From Actinomyces sp. UMB0138 (lineage in GTDB: Bacteria > Bacillota > Negativicutes > Veillonellales > Veillonellaceae): a DNA stretch of 64,000 bases. The DNA lies in NCBI RefSeq assembly GCF_002849225.1, contig NZ_PKMC01000001.1, forward strand, positions 100,504-164,503. The letters are read 5' to 3'. The translations under genes were made by a program, and so were the position numbers. Below the pieces are notes generated by a model. It was not told where the DNA came from, searched no databases, and was given only the letters and a program-made list of their open reading frames with translations. This document shows, piece after piece, positions 36,162 through 46,300 of the stretch; within the stretch, counting starts at the first letter, position 1; each line of letters opens with the position of its first letter.

Positions 36162-37946
36162 TCAAATCTGTAAATAAGTTCGGTATTCCGGACAACTATC
36201 TATCAGTTCCGCATGTGTGCCGGTCGCAACGACACAGCCATCGCCGAATACGACTATGCTGTCCATCTGTTTTGCTACAGTAAGTCGATGTGTAACGAGA
36301 AGGATTGTTGTTCTGGGGCAACGGTCTCTTAGATGTCTGATGATCTTCAATTCTGTGGCTTCATCTATTTGTGATGTAGCCTCATCTAGAAGAAGAATCG
36401 GGCCACTTCTAAGGAGCACCCGCGCGAGCGCCACTCGCTGTCGTTCCCCACCTGATACATTCATACCATGTTCTTTAAGATCTACATCCAAGCCTCCACG
36501 CGACTCGACTTCGTTAGCAAGTGAAACTACGTCAAGCGCTTGCCACAATTTTGCGTCGGGCACTGCGGAGGATCCGAATTCCAGATTATATCGTACGGTT
36601 CCCGGAAAGACTGGCGAGTCCTGTTCTTGGTAACGAAGTAACTGCCGTGTCTCGTCAATGGAAAGATCCTTTATAGCCGATCCACCTATATAAACCTCGC
36701 CGGAGTCAGGTGTGTAAAAGCGCTCCAAAATGCCAAGACATGACGTCTTCCCACACCCTGATGGCCCCACTAGTGCCACGGCATTACCACCGGGTACTGA
36801 AAACGAGACGTTGTTTAGGACTTCACGCTCATCAATTGTTAGAGACACGTTGACAAATCTAACAGACAGGGACTCCTCGTAAGCGTTTGTGTTGTATGCG
36901 ATACACTTTGGCGACGCATAAGCACTGGAATCTAAACGTCTCTCGCATTCCTCTTCAACGTTGGATATTACCTCTTCAAGGCGGACAAGGGCTCCTGCTC
37001 CGGTGCGTAACGCAAGCAGAACAGAGGTGAGGGTACTCAAAGGCGTTGCCACGATGAATACTAGCATTGCGAAAGATACTAGTGCGCCGATCGAAATCTC
37101 ATGAATGCTCACTCGGTACGCCCCGAAGAGTAGCACTGTCATGAAGGCAGCATACACAAGGACGCGACTCAGTGGAGCTAGCACTGCCACGACCTTACCA
37201 ATTTTGATTGCAGTCTTTTTAACTTCTTGTGCTGAAGCCACTGTTGCTGCTATCGCTTGGCTTTCGGCGCGTAAAGCTTTTACAGTTTTAATGCCACTAA
37301 GGGAGTTCTCGAAACTGCTACACAATATGCCCACACTTCTTTGGGCCTGCTCGGTAAGGGACTCCACTCTCGCTGATGCGTAAAAAAGAGCAATGCAAAC
37401 AAGGGTAAGAATGATCATTACAATCGCCAACATGGTGAAATCGATAACCGCCATCATTGCAATGGCTCCGATCAGTAACGTAACGGTACCGGCAAAATCA
37501 AGAATTCCGGATGAGAATACGGATTGAATTTTTCCGACATCTGCAGTGACTCTTGATATCAGGTCTCCGCGAGACATTTTTGCGATATCTACTATAGGTG
37601 CAGACATGACTTTCGATATCACGCGTGAACGAAGCAGAAATGCATTATGTTCAGAGACTCTCGTTACTACGTACTGCTTAATCGAGTCAACGATTCCACC
37701 GAGTATCACGGAAATGACAATAAGCAAGATCCAGAATGTGCAAATCTGACCACTAGACATTGACTCCACGAGTTTTTCTGTGAGCCACGGAAGTAATAAC
37801 GCAAGGAAAGACGAAATTACTGCTAATAGACTTGTGGCTACTATTGGCGCCTTTTTATCGAGTACTAGTCGAGCTAATCGCTGTATCGAGTCTTGCCTAT
37901 AATCCGCATCTTCTTTGGGAAAGCTCGATTCGAGTTTATTTTCCAT
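36162..37946 (-). CDS. lanT: LanT-type ABC exporter (fused membrane and ATP-binding domains)
   Basis: The 594-residue protein is an ABC exporter half-transporter. Six helices fill residues ~35-320. The nucleotide-binding domain has Walker A GPSGCGKTS (near 393), the signature NVSGGERQRVALA (near 494), Walker B ILLLDEATSQ (near 515) and the switch His in LVTHRLTV. There is no N-terminal C39 peptidase domain, so, as in class I clusters, it probably exports the modified peptide without removing the leader. The start overlaps the lipoprotein gene by 11 bases. Confidence 0.88.
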   Translation of the reverse strand: MENKLESSFPKEDADYRQDSIQRLARLVLDKKAPIVATSLLAVISSFLALLLPWLTEKLVESMSSGQICTFWILLIVISVILGGIVDSIKQYVVTRVSEHNAFLLRSRVISKVMSAPIVDIAKMSRGDLISRVTADVGKIQSVFSSGILDFAGTVTLLIGAIAMMAVIDFTMLAIVMIILTLVCIALFYASARVESLTEQAQRSVGILCSSFENSLSGIKTVKALRAESQAIAATVASAQEVKKTAIKIGKVVAVLAPLSRVLVYAAFMTVLLFGAYRVSIHEISIGALVSFAMLVFIVATPLSTLTSVLLALRTGAGALVRLEEVISNVEEECERRLDSSAYASPKCIAYNTNAYEESLSVRFVNVSLTIDEREVLNNVSFSVPGGNAVALVGPSGCGKTSCLGILERFYTPDSGEVYIGGSAIKDLSIDETRQLLRYQEQDSPVFPGTVRYNLEFGSSAVPDAKLWQALDVVSLANEVESRGGLDVDLKEHGMNVSGGERQRVALARVLLRSGPILLLDEATSQIDEATELKIIRHLRDRCPRTTILLVTHRLTVAKQMDSIVVFGDGCVVATGTHAELIDSCPEYRTYLQI

Positions 37947-38313
37947 CTATATCGCAAGTGTCAAACGCGACCGCTCTTAATGTTCCTACACTTTCATTTG
38001 CTCGATCTTCTATAGGGGTTAGGTCAGTGTTCCCCTCAACACTGTTGAGTGCGTACTCTTTTCCGTCAGGCAACGTCGCTCTCAAAATAACGTCGTCACC
38101 GTCCTTCTTACAGGAAACAGTAACCTCTGCAACATCGTCAAACGGCCAAGAATGTCCAAGGTCTTGTTTAGTCACTTTCATTGGGTTTGCGGTTGCCTTG
38201 AAAGAGGGGCCATCTTTCGGAAAGTCCTTCTGATGGAATGCACCACAAGCTGAAAGTGTGAGGACGACCGTGCCGCACAGGCACGTCACTAGGAGGTTCC
38301 GTAACGGTTTCAT
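37936..38313 (-). CDS. DUF2511-like lipoprotein, probable lantibiotic immunity protein
   Basis: The 125-residue protein has a lipobox (TLSACG, Cys near residue 23). The mature part holds the DUF2511-like pattern: QDLGHSWPF, then EVTVSC, and DGKEYALNS near residues 82-90. A second Cys late in the chain could form a disulfide with the first. Small lipoproteins in this position act as LanI-type or PspQ/MibQ-like immunity factors that shield lipid II on the outer face; that role is inferred from context. It overlaps both neighbours. Confidence 0.75.
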   Translation of the reverse strand: MKPLRNLLVTCLCGTVVLTLSACGAFHQKDFPKDGPSFKATANPMKVTKQDLGHSWPFDDVAEVTVSCKKDGDDVILRATLPDGKEYALNSVEGNTDLTPIEDRANESVGTLRAVAFDTCDIDGK

Positions 38314-39218
38314 GATATGTTTCCCTTCATTTTGAGCAGATATGCATCGTCCAAGCTCGGTTCGACCTCAATGAAACCAGGCGCGGGTCTGTGTGTACTG
38401 ACTACGCGGTAGCGAGTCCCATCAACACCAGGCTCCTCCGCTACGATCTCAAAGTCTGAGTCGATACCCGCCAACGATACCATAGGTGGACTGACCCAAA
38501 CATGTCCCGTTGCCGATTTTACCACGTCTGAGAGTGTTCCGCTGTGTATAATTGACCCAGAACGCATGAAAAGAATGTAGTTACAGGTACTAGATACGTC
38601 ATCCAGTATATGGGTTGATAATAGGACGGTACGATCCTTGGCAAACCTGGATAGTAGACGACGGAATCGCATCCGTTCTTCTGGATCCAATCCTGCCGTT
38701 GGTTCATCTACGATCAAGAATTCTGGGTCGCCGATCAGGGCTTGGGCGATGCCAAGCCTTCGCGTCATGCCGCCGGAGAGGGAACCTGCCCGTTGATTCT
38801 TTGATTCGAGTAGCGAGACCTCCTCCAGAAGAGACTCGAGGTAGGACTTTGACGTAGCAAGATCGTTGCGCTTCTTCAGATAGCAAATATACTTTAAAGC
38901 TTCGAGAACCGTCAATTGCCGGCTGAATCCTATGTTTTGAGGGAGGTATCCCAATTTGGATTTGAAACGAGCACTCCCTCGTCTGTCATCGATACGCTCA
39001 TTTCCGTGTGTGATATAGCCTGAGGTGGGCTTATAAATACCACATAGCAACCGCATGAGCGTAGTTTTTCCTGCGCCGTTGGGTCCAAGGAGACCGACTA
39101 TCCCGTGGGGAATTGCCTCGCTGATATTGCAAATAACTTCTCCGCGCCCCGGAAAACTTTTCGATACTTCGTGGAGGGTGACCGAGGTATTCGTCTGCTT
39201 GTTATCTTCTTCGCTCAT
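38310..39218 (-). CDS. Lantibiotic immunity ABC transporter ATP-binding protein (LanF-like)
   Basis: The 302-residue ATPase has Walker A GPNGAGKTT (near residue 46), Q-loop YLPQNIG, signature SLSGGMTRRLGIA (near 142), Walker B EFLIVDEPTAGLDP (near 165) and switch STHILDD. The C-terminal ~80 residues are an accessory domain. With the two ABC-2 permeases encoded just upstream it should form a LanFEG-type exporter that expels the lantibiotic from the membrane. The start overlaps the upstream permease by four bases. Confidence 0.85.
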   Translation of the reverse strand: MSEEDNKQTNTSVTLHEVSKSFPGRGEVICNISEAIPHGIVGLLGPNGAGKTTLMRLLCGIYKPTSGYITHGNERIDDRRGSARFKSKLGYLPQNIGFSRQLTVLEALKYICYLKKRNDLATSKSYLESLLEEVSLLESKNQRAGSLSGGMTRRLGIAQALIGDPEFLIVDEPTAGLDPEERMRFRRLLSRFAKDRTVLLSTHILDDVSSTCNYILFMRSGSIIHSGTLSDVVKSATGHVWVSPPMVSLAGIDSDFEIVAEEPGVDGTRYRVVSTHRPAPGFIEVEPSLDDAYLLKMKGNIS

Positions 39219-39973
39219 TTCAAAATCCTTCTTTTCATGTGTGCTGTGCTGATTCCAAATAGCAAAAAATGAACTATTGCGGTAACCACTACTATTAACG
39301 AGGTAACCGATAGTGAGCCATTTGAATGCGCGACTTCAAATATGGGTGTTGCTCCAAATAGGTACTCACAATACTGGTCACCCAATAGGCTAAAGTAAGT
39401 TCCATTGAGCGTCGGAAGTGGAACCGAGCCAGGCGTGAATACCATAATTCCCCACAGTGCAATGCTTGCAACGATGCCAAGAGTGCCGGTTACAAAAGAG
39501 GTTAGAAAAAACGCCACTAACACAGCTGAAATCAAGCCAGATCCGCCAATTAGAAAAATGGATCCGACAGTGACACTGACTTCCGCGCTTCCTTCGAAAA
39601 TCTGCCAGGTTGTTATCACCAATGAAATAATAAACGGCCAAAAAATAACGCTAATTACGGTAGAAGCTACTCGGGTAGCTACGGTCAAATAATACGATAG
39701 GGGTGAAGCAAGCTCAATTTCTGAAGAGCTGACTTCTGAGCCTAATTTCGATAAGGATGAGCCGCTAACGATGGCTAAGAACCCACCTAGCATAACGTAG
39801 GCTTGAAAAAAACGTAAGATGAATCTCGCGTCGGTGATCGGATACGAGCGCGGGGAGACCAGCGCAACTGCGAAAGCGATAATAGCAGCGACCAAGAAGC
39901 AGGTAATGAGTATTCTTTGGCGGCTATTTTTCTTTAGCTCAATTAAGAGGAGCATGCTGAAACTGCGCATCAT
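39215..39973 (-). CDS. ABC-2 type permease (LanE/LanG-like) 1
   Basis: The 252-residue protein has six hydrophobic helices and no catalytic motif. Its N-terminus (LIELKKNSRQRILI) is typical of ABC-2 permeases. Position directly before the ATPase and after a second permease supports a LanEFG immunity transporter. Sequence is too divergent to assign E or G. Confidence 0.8.
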   Translation of the reverse strand: MMRSFSMLLLIELKKNSRQRILITCFLVAAIIAFAVALVSPRSYPITDARFILRFFQAYVMLGGFLAIVSGSSLSKLGSEVSSSEIELASPLSYYLTVATRVASTVISVIFWPFIISLVITTWQIFEGSAEVSVTVGSIFLIGGSGLISAVLVAFFLTSFVTGTLGIVASIALWGIMVFTPGSVPLPTLNGTYFSLLGDQYCEYLFGATPIFEVAHSNGSLSVTSLIVVVTAIVHFLLFGISTAHMKRRILK

Positions 39974-40591
39974 TTACTCCTGCCCTTCCATCGCCATTAG
40001 TATCTTCCCGTCCTCCACGCGTCTGAACGCAGCTATAGATAGACAAAGTAGTATCGATAGTGGGATTAGGCGGGCGATTAGGAAAGATTGAAAGTAGGGA
40101 TCAATTAGAAATGTCAACCCTATCCACACTATAACAACCGTAAGAATTGCTACTTTTGGAGTGGACCCTAAAAGCATGGTGAACATCCCGCTAAGAGCAA
40201 CTATAACCACGCCTGACGAGAACTGAATCAGTGTATCGATCCCCCGGTCTCGTGGCCATCCGCTCGATAAAGACAATGAGAAATACAGAACGACTACGAA
40301 GACAATGGAGTTCGCAAGAAGAATGATAAAACGCTTTATCAACTCGTCTTTCAAGCCCATTACACTAGCTGCCACTATCTCAGGCGTATCCAGATTGGCG
40401 GTACCGGACACTGCAAGTACGCCCAGAGTAAGCGGAAGAAAAGATACGAGCGCGAGCGTTATCATGAATGCAATGGTTCGCGGGGCTGTATAGTAGGCTA
40501 AGACGGACAGAAGACCGCATGACATAACTACAGCGATTTCTATAGCCAATGTACTCCGAATGGAATTTACATGTTGCAGAATTGCGATCAT
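39974..40591 (-). CDS. ABC-2 type permease (LanE/LanG-like) 2
   Basis: The 205-residue protein has six hydrophobic helices with short loops and a Glu/Lys-containing cytoplasmic loop (GLKDELIKRFI). It ends exactly one base before the next permease start and overlaps the preceding gene by four bases. It is shorter than its partner. The two presumably form the heterodimeric membrane part of the immunity exporter. Confidence 0.75.
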   Translation of the reverse strand: MIAILQHVNSIRSTLAIEIAVVMSCGLLSVLAYYTAPRTIAFMITLALVSFLPLTLGVLAVSGTANLDTPEIVAASVMGLKDELIKRFIILLANSIVFVVVLYFSLSLSSGWPRDRGIDTLIQFSSGVVIVALSGMFTMLLGSTPKVAILTVVIVWIGLTFLIDPYFQSFLIARLIPLSILLCLSIAAFRRVEDGKILMAMEGQE

Positions 40592-41457
40592 TTGACCCCT
40601 TTCATTTTTCTGTCAGATGCAATGCGAAGTAGTTCCCTGGACAACAATACAGCAGCAAGACACTGATGGTATATGTTTGGGTCAAGATCGTTATCTGAAT
40701 CCTGCCGAGCTCGTTGACATTTCTCTTCGTTAAGTTTTAATGAAGCCAAGTTATGAACCCGAGTGTCGTTTAATTTCGGACTCCCAATGGTATTTGCTAA
40801 ATATAGATAACTCGCCAACAATTCCAAAAGTAAATCCAGTGAGGCATCAAGCTCCCGAGCATCAATACAACGGCAGATAAAATCAAATAACTCTTCGCAC
40901 GAATGCTGCGACAATCTAGCATTGCTACTGAAAAATCTCGTGCTATATAGAACGACATGCGTGGCAGTATATCCCGATAGGTCAGACTTGATCGATTTAC
41001 TTATGAGCTGATCAACTACTTTATTGTAGCCCGCGATTGCCATTTTCGTGTCTAACTCCTGAACGAAAAATAATCTATCCAGGGTTGGGCTCGGCAGTTT
41101 GAATGACATAAGTTTTTGTTGTAGCGCATGTTTCTCCCCGGTCTTCTCAGAGAGATAAATATGAGCGAGCGTTGAGTATGGTTGTGTTGTTAGATAGTTT
41201 GGGGTAGCACAGTGGAGCTCGGTCAACCCGGATAGTAGCTTCCTGTATGTCGGCTCAAATGCCATCTCCGACCGCAGCCCTGCAAGGACATATGAGGCCT
41301 CATTGAGAGGACCGTCAGGAAATGCTGCTCGTGTCGAACCGTTTTTCCACACTCGTGGAGAGAATAAATAAACATGCTTGTTCATCCACTCGATACGCTC
41401 GACGAGATTTGCTTCGCGCTGAGGTATACGCTCAACTACTTCAACATTGATCAACAT
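40588..41457 (-). CDS. Unknown lanthipeptide-operon protein
   Basis: The 289-residue soluble protein has no motif I can name with confidence. It is helical, with WMNKHVYLFSPRVW near residue 25 and an ELDTKMAIAGY segment near residue 135 that faintly recalls DUF6895-type proteins of other peptide clusters. It overlaps lanD by 17 bases and the permease by four, so it is certainly co-expressed. Its place between modifying enzymes and transporters is where NAI-107 and planosporicin clusters carry extra proteins of unclear function. Confidence 0.6.
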   Translation of the reverse strand: MLINVEVVERIPQREANLVERIEWMNKHVYLFSPRVWKNGSTRAAFPDGPLNEASYVLAGLRSEMAFEPTYRKLLSGLTELHCATPNYLTTQPYSTLAHIYLSEKTGEKHALQQKLMSFKLPSPTLDRLFFVQELDTKMAIAGYNKVVDQLISKSIKSDLSGYTATHVVLYSTRFFSSNARLSQHSCEELFDFICRCIDARELDASLDLLLELLASYLYLANTIGSPKLNDTRVHNLASLKLNEEKCQRARQDSDNDLDPNIYHQCLAAVLLSRELLRIASDRKMKGVK

Positions 41458-42049
41458 CAGCCTCTCCTTTGAATGACAAATAAAGAGACGTTAATATATC
41501 GGTCGTTGTTGCCATTGATATTTCTTGTTTGATCTTGCGACTGGCGCCTTCGTACGCCTTGCTGCGATGGGGCTGAACCACTATGTGACCATCGGTAATT
41601 AGTGTCGACACATTTCGCTGCACCGGTGGAGCAGACCACATCCTCGAGTTCATTGCGGGTGCGATAATGACAGGTGGCGTCATAGCCAGGTGAAGTAATT
41701 CAAGACTGTTTCCAGCAGCGCCTATCGCTGCCTGGGATAAGAAGTGTGCCGTTGCAGGCGCCACCACAAGACGATCGTAGTCACGCACAATTTGCACATG
41801 GTTCCGATCAGGTGTTATCTGATTTATCACCTCATCTGCAACACATGATAGAGAATACTCTGATGTCATCTTCGCAGCGGTTGGAGTCAGTGCAACCCCG
41901 ATCTTGGCGACACCAATTTCTTTAAATGCGAATATCAAATCCGGTAACGAAAGACACTGCAGAGCCCCTGATGCGCCCAGTAGGAGACGTTTGCCACGAA
42001 TTATTTCAAGATCAGTCTGTTCCAAAGCAGCTCCTCCATATTCCCTCAC
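41441..42049 (-). CDS. lanD: LanD flavoprotein, peptidyl-cysteine decarboxylase
   Basis: LanD oxidatively decarboxylates the C-terminal Cys to an enethiol used for the S-aminovinyl-cysteine ring. The 202-residue protein is an HFCD flavoprotein: phosphate loop LLLGASGAL near residue 22, APATAHFLSQ near 103 and the substrate-recognition motif PAMNSRMW near residue 131. The matching substrate feature, two terminal Cys after Ser-Trp, is present in the precursor. The gene overlaps lanC by 38 bases; a later start is possible, since the first ~18 residues precede the fold. Confidence 0.92.
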   Translation of the reverse strand: MREYGGAALEQTDLEIIRGKRLLLGASGALQCLSLPDLIFAFKEIGVAKIGVALTPTAAKMTSEYSLSCVADEVINQITPDRNHVQIVRDYDRLVVAPATAHFLSQAAIGAAGNSLELLHLAMTPPVIIAPAMNSRMWSAPPVQRNVSTLITDGHIVVQPHRSKAYEGASRKIKQEISMATTTDILTSLYLSFKGEADVDQC

Positions 42050-43367
42050 TGATAGAGCCAGTTACGGATTCGTAAAGGAGCGCTATTCCCGAACTTCCTT
42101 CTAGCAAACCGACAGAGTTAATTTTCCGGTAGCTCTGGGCGTCTCTCCAACCATTTTTGCTATCTGGCATCCAATGTCGGAATCCAAAAGGCGAATCCGT
42201 TTCATAAAATTGTTCCCATAAAATGTTGATAGCCTTGTCACGTTGTGACCTAAAGACATTGTTATTAGTCCACTTCCAAAATCGGTCTAGAACCATAGCG
42301 AGTCCACCATAACCGTGACATAAAGTTGGTCCGTCTAGATTGTAAGCGTCTCGTGGTGCGCTTAGATGGGATAGCAGGAGCGTTTCCGCACTGGCCGATA
42401 AATCCATTCGGTTAACGACCCTGCCTACTTGGTAGATTGCGCAAGATACCCCCGGAGTCCCGTAGCACCAGGCTGCTCTGGTGTCTTTTGATTTTTCAAG
42501 CTGGATCGCGTTGTCGTCGCCTATGTATAACCTAGCGGGAAACGCTCTATAGGTATCCCTGGGGGTAGCAGACTCTATCGTTATTTCGTAAGACCTGAGC
42601 ATGTCGGCCACGCGGAGCATGTGATCTATAAACTCTGAGCCTGATCTGAGCTCGTTGAACTCCACGTAGTGAGCCAAATAAGCCAAGACGCCAGCAATTC
42701 CATGCGCCATGCCAAGATTTGCATCTCCATAGGGATACATTTGTTTATCTAGCTCGGTTGGCTCATTCTCGGGTGGAATTGACCAACTAGGTCGAGCTAA
42801 TAAATCCTTGCTTGGGACACACACACGGGAAGTTAAGTACCGAGCTATAGCCTGGGCAACTTTTGCTGCTTCCTGGTCACGGCATTTAAGCAGTTGCATA
42901 GCTACGCTGCTAAGTCCGTTCATTATATCGTAAGACTCCCAAGACAAAGAGCTAGGATCTCTTTCACATAACTGAAGTAGTCTAAAGCTGTCAGAAACCA
43001 GCTTAGTTATGATGTTCTCTCTTAAAGTTTTATATCCTCTGACGCCCGCGCCCTGAGCCACATTTAGAACGTATAGGACACCACTGAGCCCGCTCATCGT
43101 GCCGATTCCAGCAAAACTCTTTGCTTCGATCGCCTCAACGAGATACTTGTGAGCGTAGTTGATTAGAGATTTGTCCTGATGAGAAAGAGCAAACAAAACT
43201 GTCGAAGCCCCGAGCAGTCCATTAGCCAAAGAAGACGGTTGCCACATGGAATATTCGAACACCGGATCCCTATTTGCACTGTCTGCACACAATCTCTTAG
43301 TGTTCGCGATATCAGTTAGAGATGTGAGGTACCTGTCTAGATATGTGTCAAAATTCGGAAAAGTCAT
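42012..43367 (-). CDS. lanC: LanC lanthionine cyclase
   Basis: LanC adds Cys thiols to dehydrated Ser and Thr residues. The 451-residue protein has the seven-fold GxxG barrel repeats and the zinc site: Cys in AWCYGTPG (near residue 299) and Cys-His in LCHGYGG (near 350), plus the proton-relay His in GMAHGIAG (near 222). Length is typical. The start overlaps the lanB stop as ATGA. Confidence 0.95.
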   Translation of the reverse strand: MTFPNFDTYLDRYLTSLTDIANTKRLCADSANRDPVFEYSMWQPSSLANGLLGASTVLFALSHQDKSLINYAHKYLVEAIEAKSFAGIGTMSGLSGVLYVLNVAQGAGVRGYKTLRENIITKLVSDSFRLLQLCERDPSSLSWESYDIMNGLSSVAMQLLKCRDQEAAKVAQAIARYLTSRVCVPSKDLLARPSWSIPPENEPTELDKQMYPYGDANLGMAHGIAGVLAYLAHYVEFNELRSGSEFIDHMLRVADMLRSYEITIESATPRDTYRAFPARLYIGDDNAIQLEKSKDTRAAWCYGTPGVSCAIYQVGRVVNRMDLSASAETLLLSHLSAPRDAYNLDGPTLCHGYGGLAMVLDRFWKWTNNNVFRSQRDKAINILWEQFYETDSPFGFRHWMPDSKNGWRDAQSYRKINSVGLLEGSSGIALLYESVTGSISEGIWRSCFGTD

Positions 43368-46300
43368 GATTTCTGCCTTTCGAAGGCAAGCTGACGTCCT
43401 ACTGCTGCTTTCAACGATGAAACTAGATCTGCAAGACTTCTCGATTCATCATCTGGAGATATCCCGATAATCCTGTTGTGGCACATGTGAAGGTAGCTCG
43501 CGACTATGCGCGTCAGTGGGACATTTGATGTCATAGTCGTTGCTAAGTGATGACCGGCAGTGACGTAAGCTGTCGTCTTTTGAGCACTAAAACTTACAAA
43601 TGTTGTATCCGCCAACGCTAATGCTCTAGATGTCCATTCTTTACGATCTTCACGATAGTGGGCGGAATTTGGACCTCCGATTTTAATGGCTTCAAGCAGT
43701 TCAAGACTTGACTTACACAACTCAAGTTCCGTGGGAAAGCCACCTCGCAGCCCCCAAAGGAGACCGAACAAGCAATTTAGGTATTCTTCATGAAGAAATT
43801 CGAAGCGACGCTTTAAAGGCACTAGTGCCGCTTCGAGGGCGATGCGTGATTGTCGGTCAAAACAATCGTGAAGTAGGTCCTCTCTCGCGACGCAACCGTA
43901 CCGTTCGAGTTCTGGTCGATATGGGGCTAATACATACTCTTTTATCTTTCCCTGTTCAATTAAGTCCCGCATAAAGTCAGTGGCAAGCCCTTCCAGCATG
44001 TGCTCGCGTCCGGCCGTAGCGTGCATCCGTAATCTAAGATGAGATCCCTTTATATCCGAATATCGCGTAAAGAATGAGTACTTCAGTAATCCGTCGTTGC
44101 TTAACTTGCTGATAAAGCGTGCGATATCTTTGCTAAGCAACGAATCCATAACTTGCTTTTCACAATATATGTGAAAAGTCTGCCATTCTTCGCCGGGTAA
44201 ATACTCCTTCACGCTGCCGGTAGCGGTCTCGTTTACCGCTGTGATTTTCGGTTTTGCTACCGTTGATGCCGACGCTTCGAACACAATTTCATTTGTGAAG
44301 AAATTAGAATCATCATCACGCAGCCAACCGAAGCATTCTACAGGATCATGCGCTCCGTTAGGGAGTTCCTGCAGAACTAAGGATGGATCTCGGTCGATTT
44401 CCCGAGCTAGTATCTCGAGCCAGGTATCAATTTCGGTATCTATAAGAAATCGCATGTCCCGCGATACGGCGAAACAAAACCGGGGAACATTCCACTCTTG
44501 AATCCAGCTGCGTAAGTCTTCAATTTTGAGTTTCGACGACAGGTCTCTTAGCCTATCGAGCTCCCAAGTCATGGGCGAGAAGATTATACGCCCCAACCTA
44601 ACACGCGGATATCTACAAAATCCCTCAATTCCACTCCAATTCCAAGGCTCCCAAAGTCTGGAATGCTCAAGCGATAGCTCCAAAAGAAACCGGGCTATAT
44701 TAGATCCTTGATAGGCGAGGTTCACCGAATTAAATGACGTAAAGGACAGGGGTTCCTTAGTCCGTCTATGAAGGGCGTAGAAACCTGTCATGTCAGCGCC
44801 AATCAAGATGTCATTCACGGAGATAGTGTCGTTATCAGATTCATCCACCTTATCAAGATGGAGAGTTAGTGGATACGGTGATGGGCTATTTGTCAGGTTT
44901 CGTGCAGAGTTTGACCGAACTAAATGCCTGACGTCCACCAAACTGCCCTTAAAGTCGGAGTTGCACATCTCATGAACGCGTGTCTTGATGTCGTCAGGCA
45001 TCTGTGAGAAAAAGCGCCCTACGGAGGAGAAACGCATATGGTTACCCGGATTAAATCCACAGCTTAATGTGAAATGTCCTTCACAAATGTCGTCCATCGT
45101 TTCGGCGTTCAACGACATAAATAATTCAGCGCCAATTTGGCAGGCGGGAGCGCCTTTGCCAAAGTTGGATCCATCAAGGACCGTTCCACTCAGTTCCACT
45201 TCATCATCCTGGTTTCGCCACGCCGCTTCCAAAAGTTGAACGATATGCTTGTGATTCTCACTCTTTGGAGCATCCGTCTGTTTACTATCCGCAACCATAG
45301 TGCTAGGAGGACAAAGGTAGTGTTCAGGAGCACCAATTCCTAAGTTTGAGTCAAGCATCTCCTTTACAGGAATGAGGCGGTCTACACCGTATTTTTCGAG
45401 AAATGCCAAATGCAATTTCCGCAGGGATCTCATTCCTGTCGACGCTGTTCTCCAGCTCTGCATTACTCTTAGAGCAGTCTCGGCTTCTTTCCGTATAGAG
45501 TCCGGTAGCCGGTATGACGTCTCATCTACATATTGAACGTTAAGTACCGGATCTGTTATTTTTTCAGCCTCGACAAAATCACAGAGCTTATCTAACGATT
45601 TGACATCAAGGTTATCAAAACCTGTGATATCACGAGCGACGTCGCTGATAGTCTTGAGCGCATCAACATAACGTAACGCCTTTTTACTCTTAGGGGTGCC
45701 AAGCTTGTCAATAACGTAACGTGCTGGGTCTTGTCCGCCCGCATCGCAATCAAGATCGGTGCGCAATAGCGTGACATTTAAAAGTTGCTCAATATACCTT
45801 TCGGCTTCGGCAGTGGAACACTTCGCCTCTCTCACACATAGGCACACTAAATCGGATAAGGTTTGACGCCCACCAGAGATGAAATCATTACAGATCGAAG
45901 AGAGTAGTGGGGTTAGCGTTATAGATATTCGTTCTACAGCACCGCTAGACGAATTCGTCTTAACGATATGTATTGTACGGTTCAAAATAATTGCTTCAGG
46001 GTTTATGCTCACTCCGAGACCGGGAAAGTGTCGAACTAACTCTGCATTAGTAGGCATCATATTTTCAAGGCATCTGTAGTCGGTTTGCGCAACAATGCGC
46101 GCCCGACCGATCGACGGGTTAAACGTAGCGCCTTCACAGAAAACACCGGTGCCTACAAGACCGAAGGCTCCGTAAGGCGTAGGTCGAGAGCAATAACGTG
46201 AATAATAGCGCAGAAGAGCATGCACAAGCTTCTTTGTGGACCTCAAGCTAGCACCATGTAAGACGGTGTCATTTGCATTTTTCCAAGCTTGAGGAGCCGC

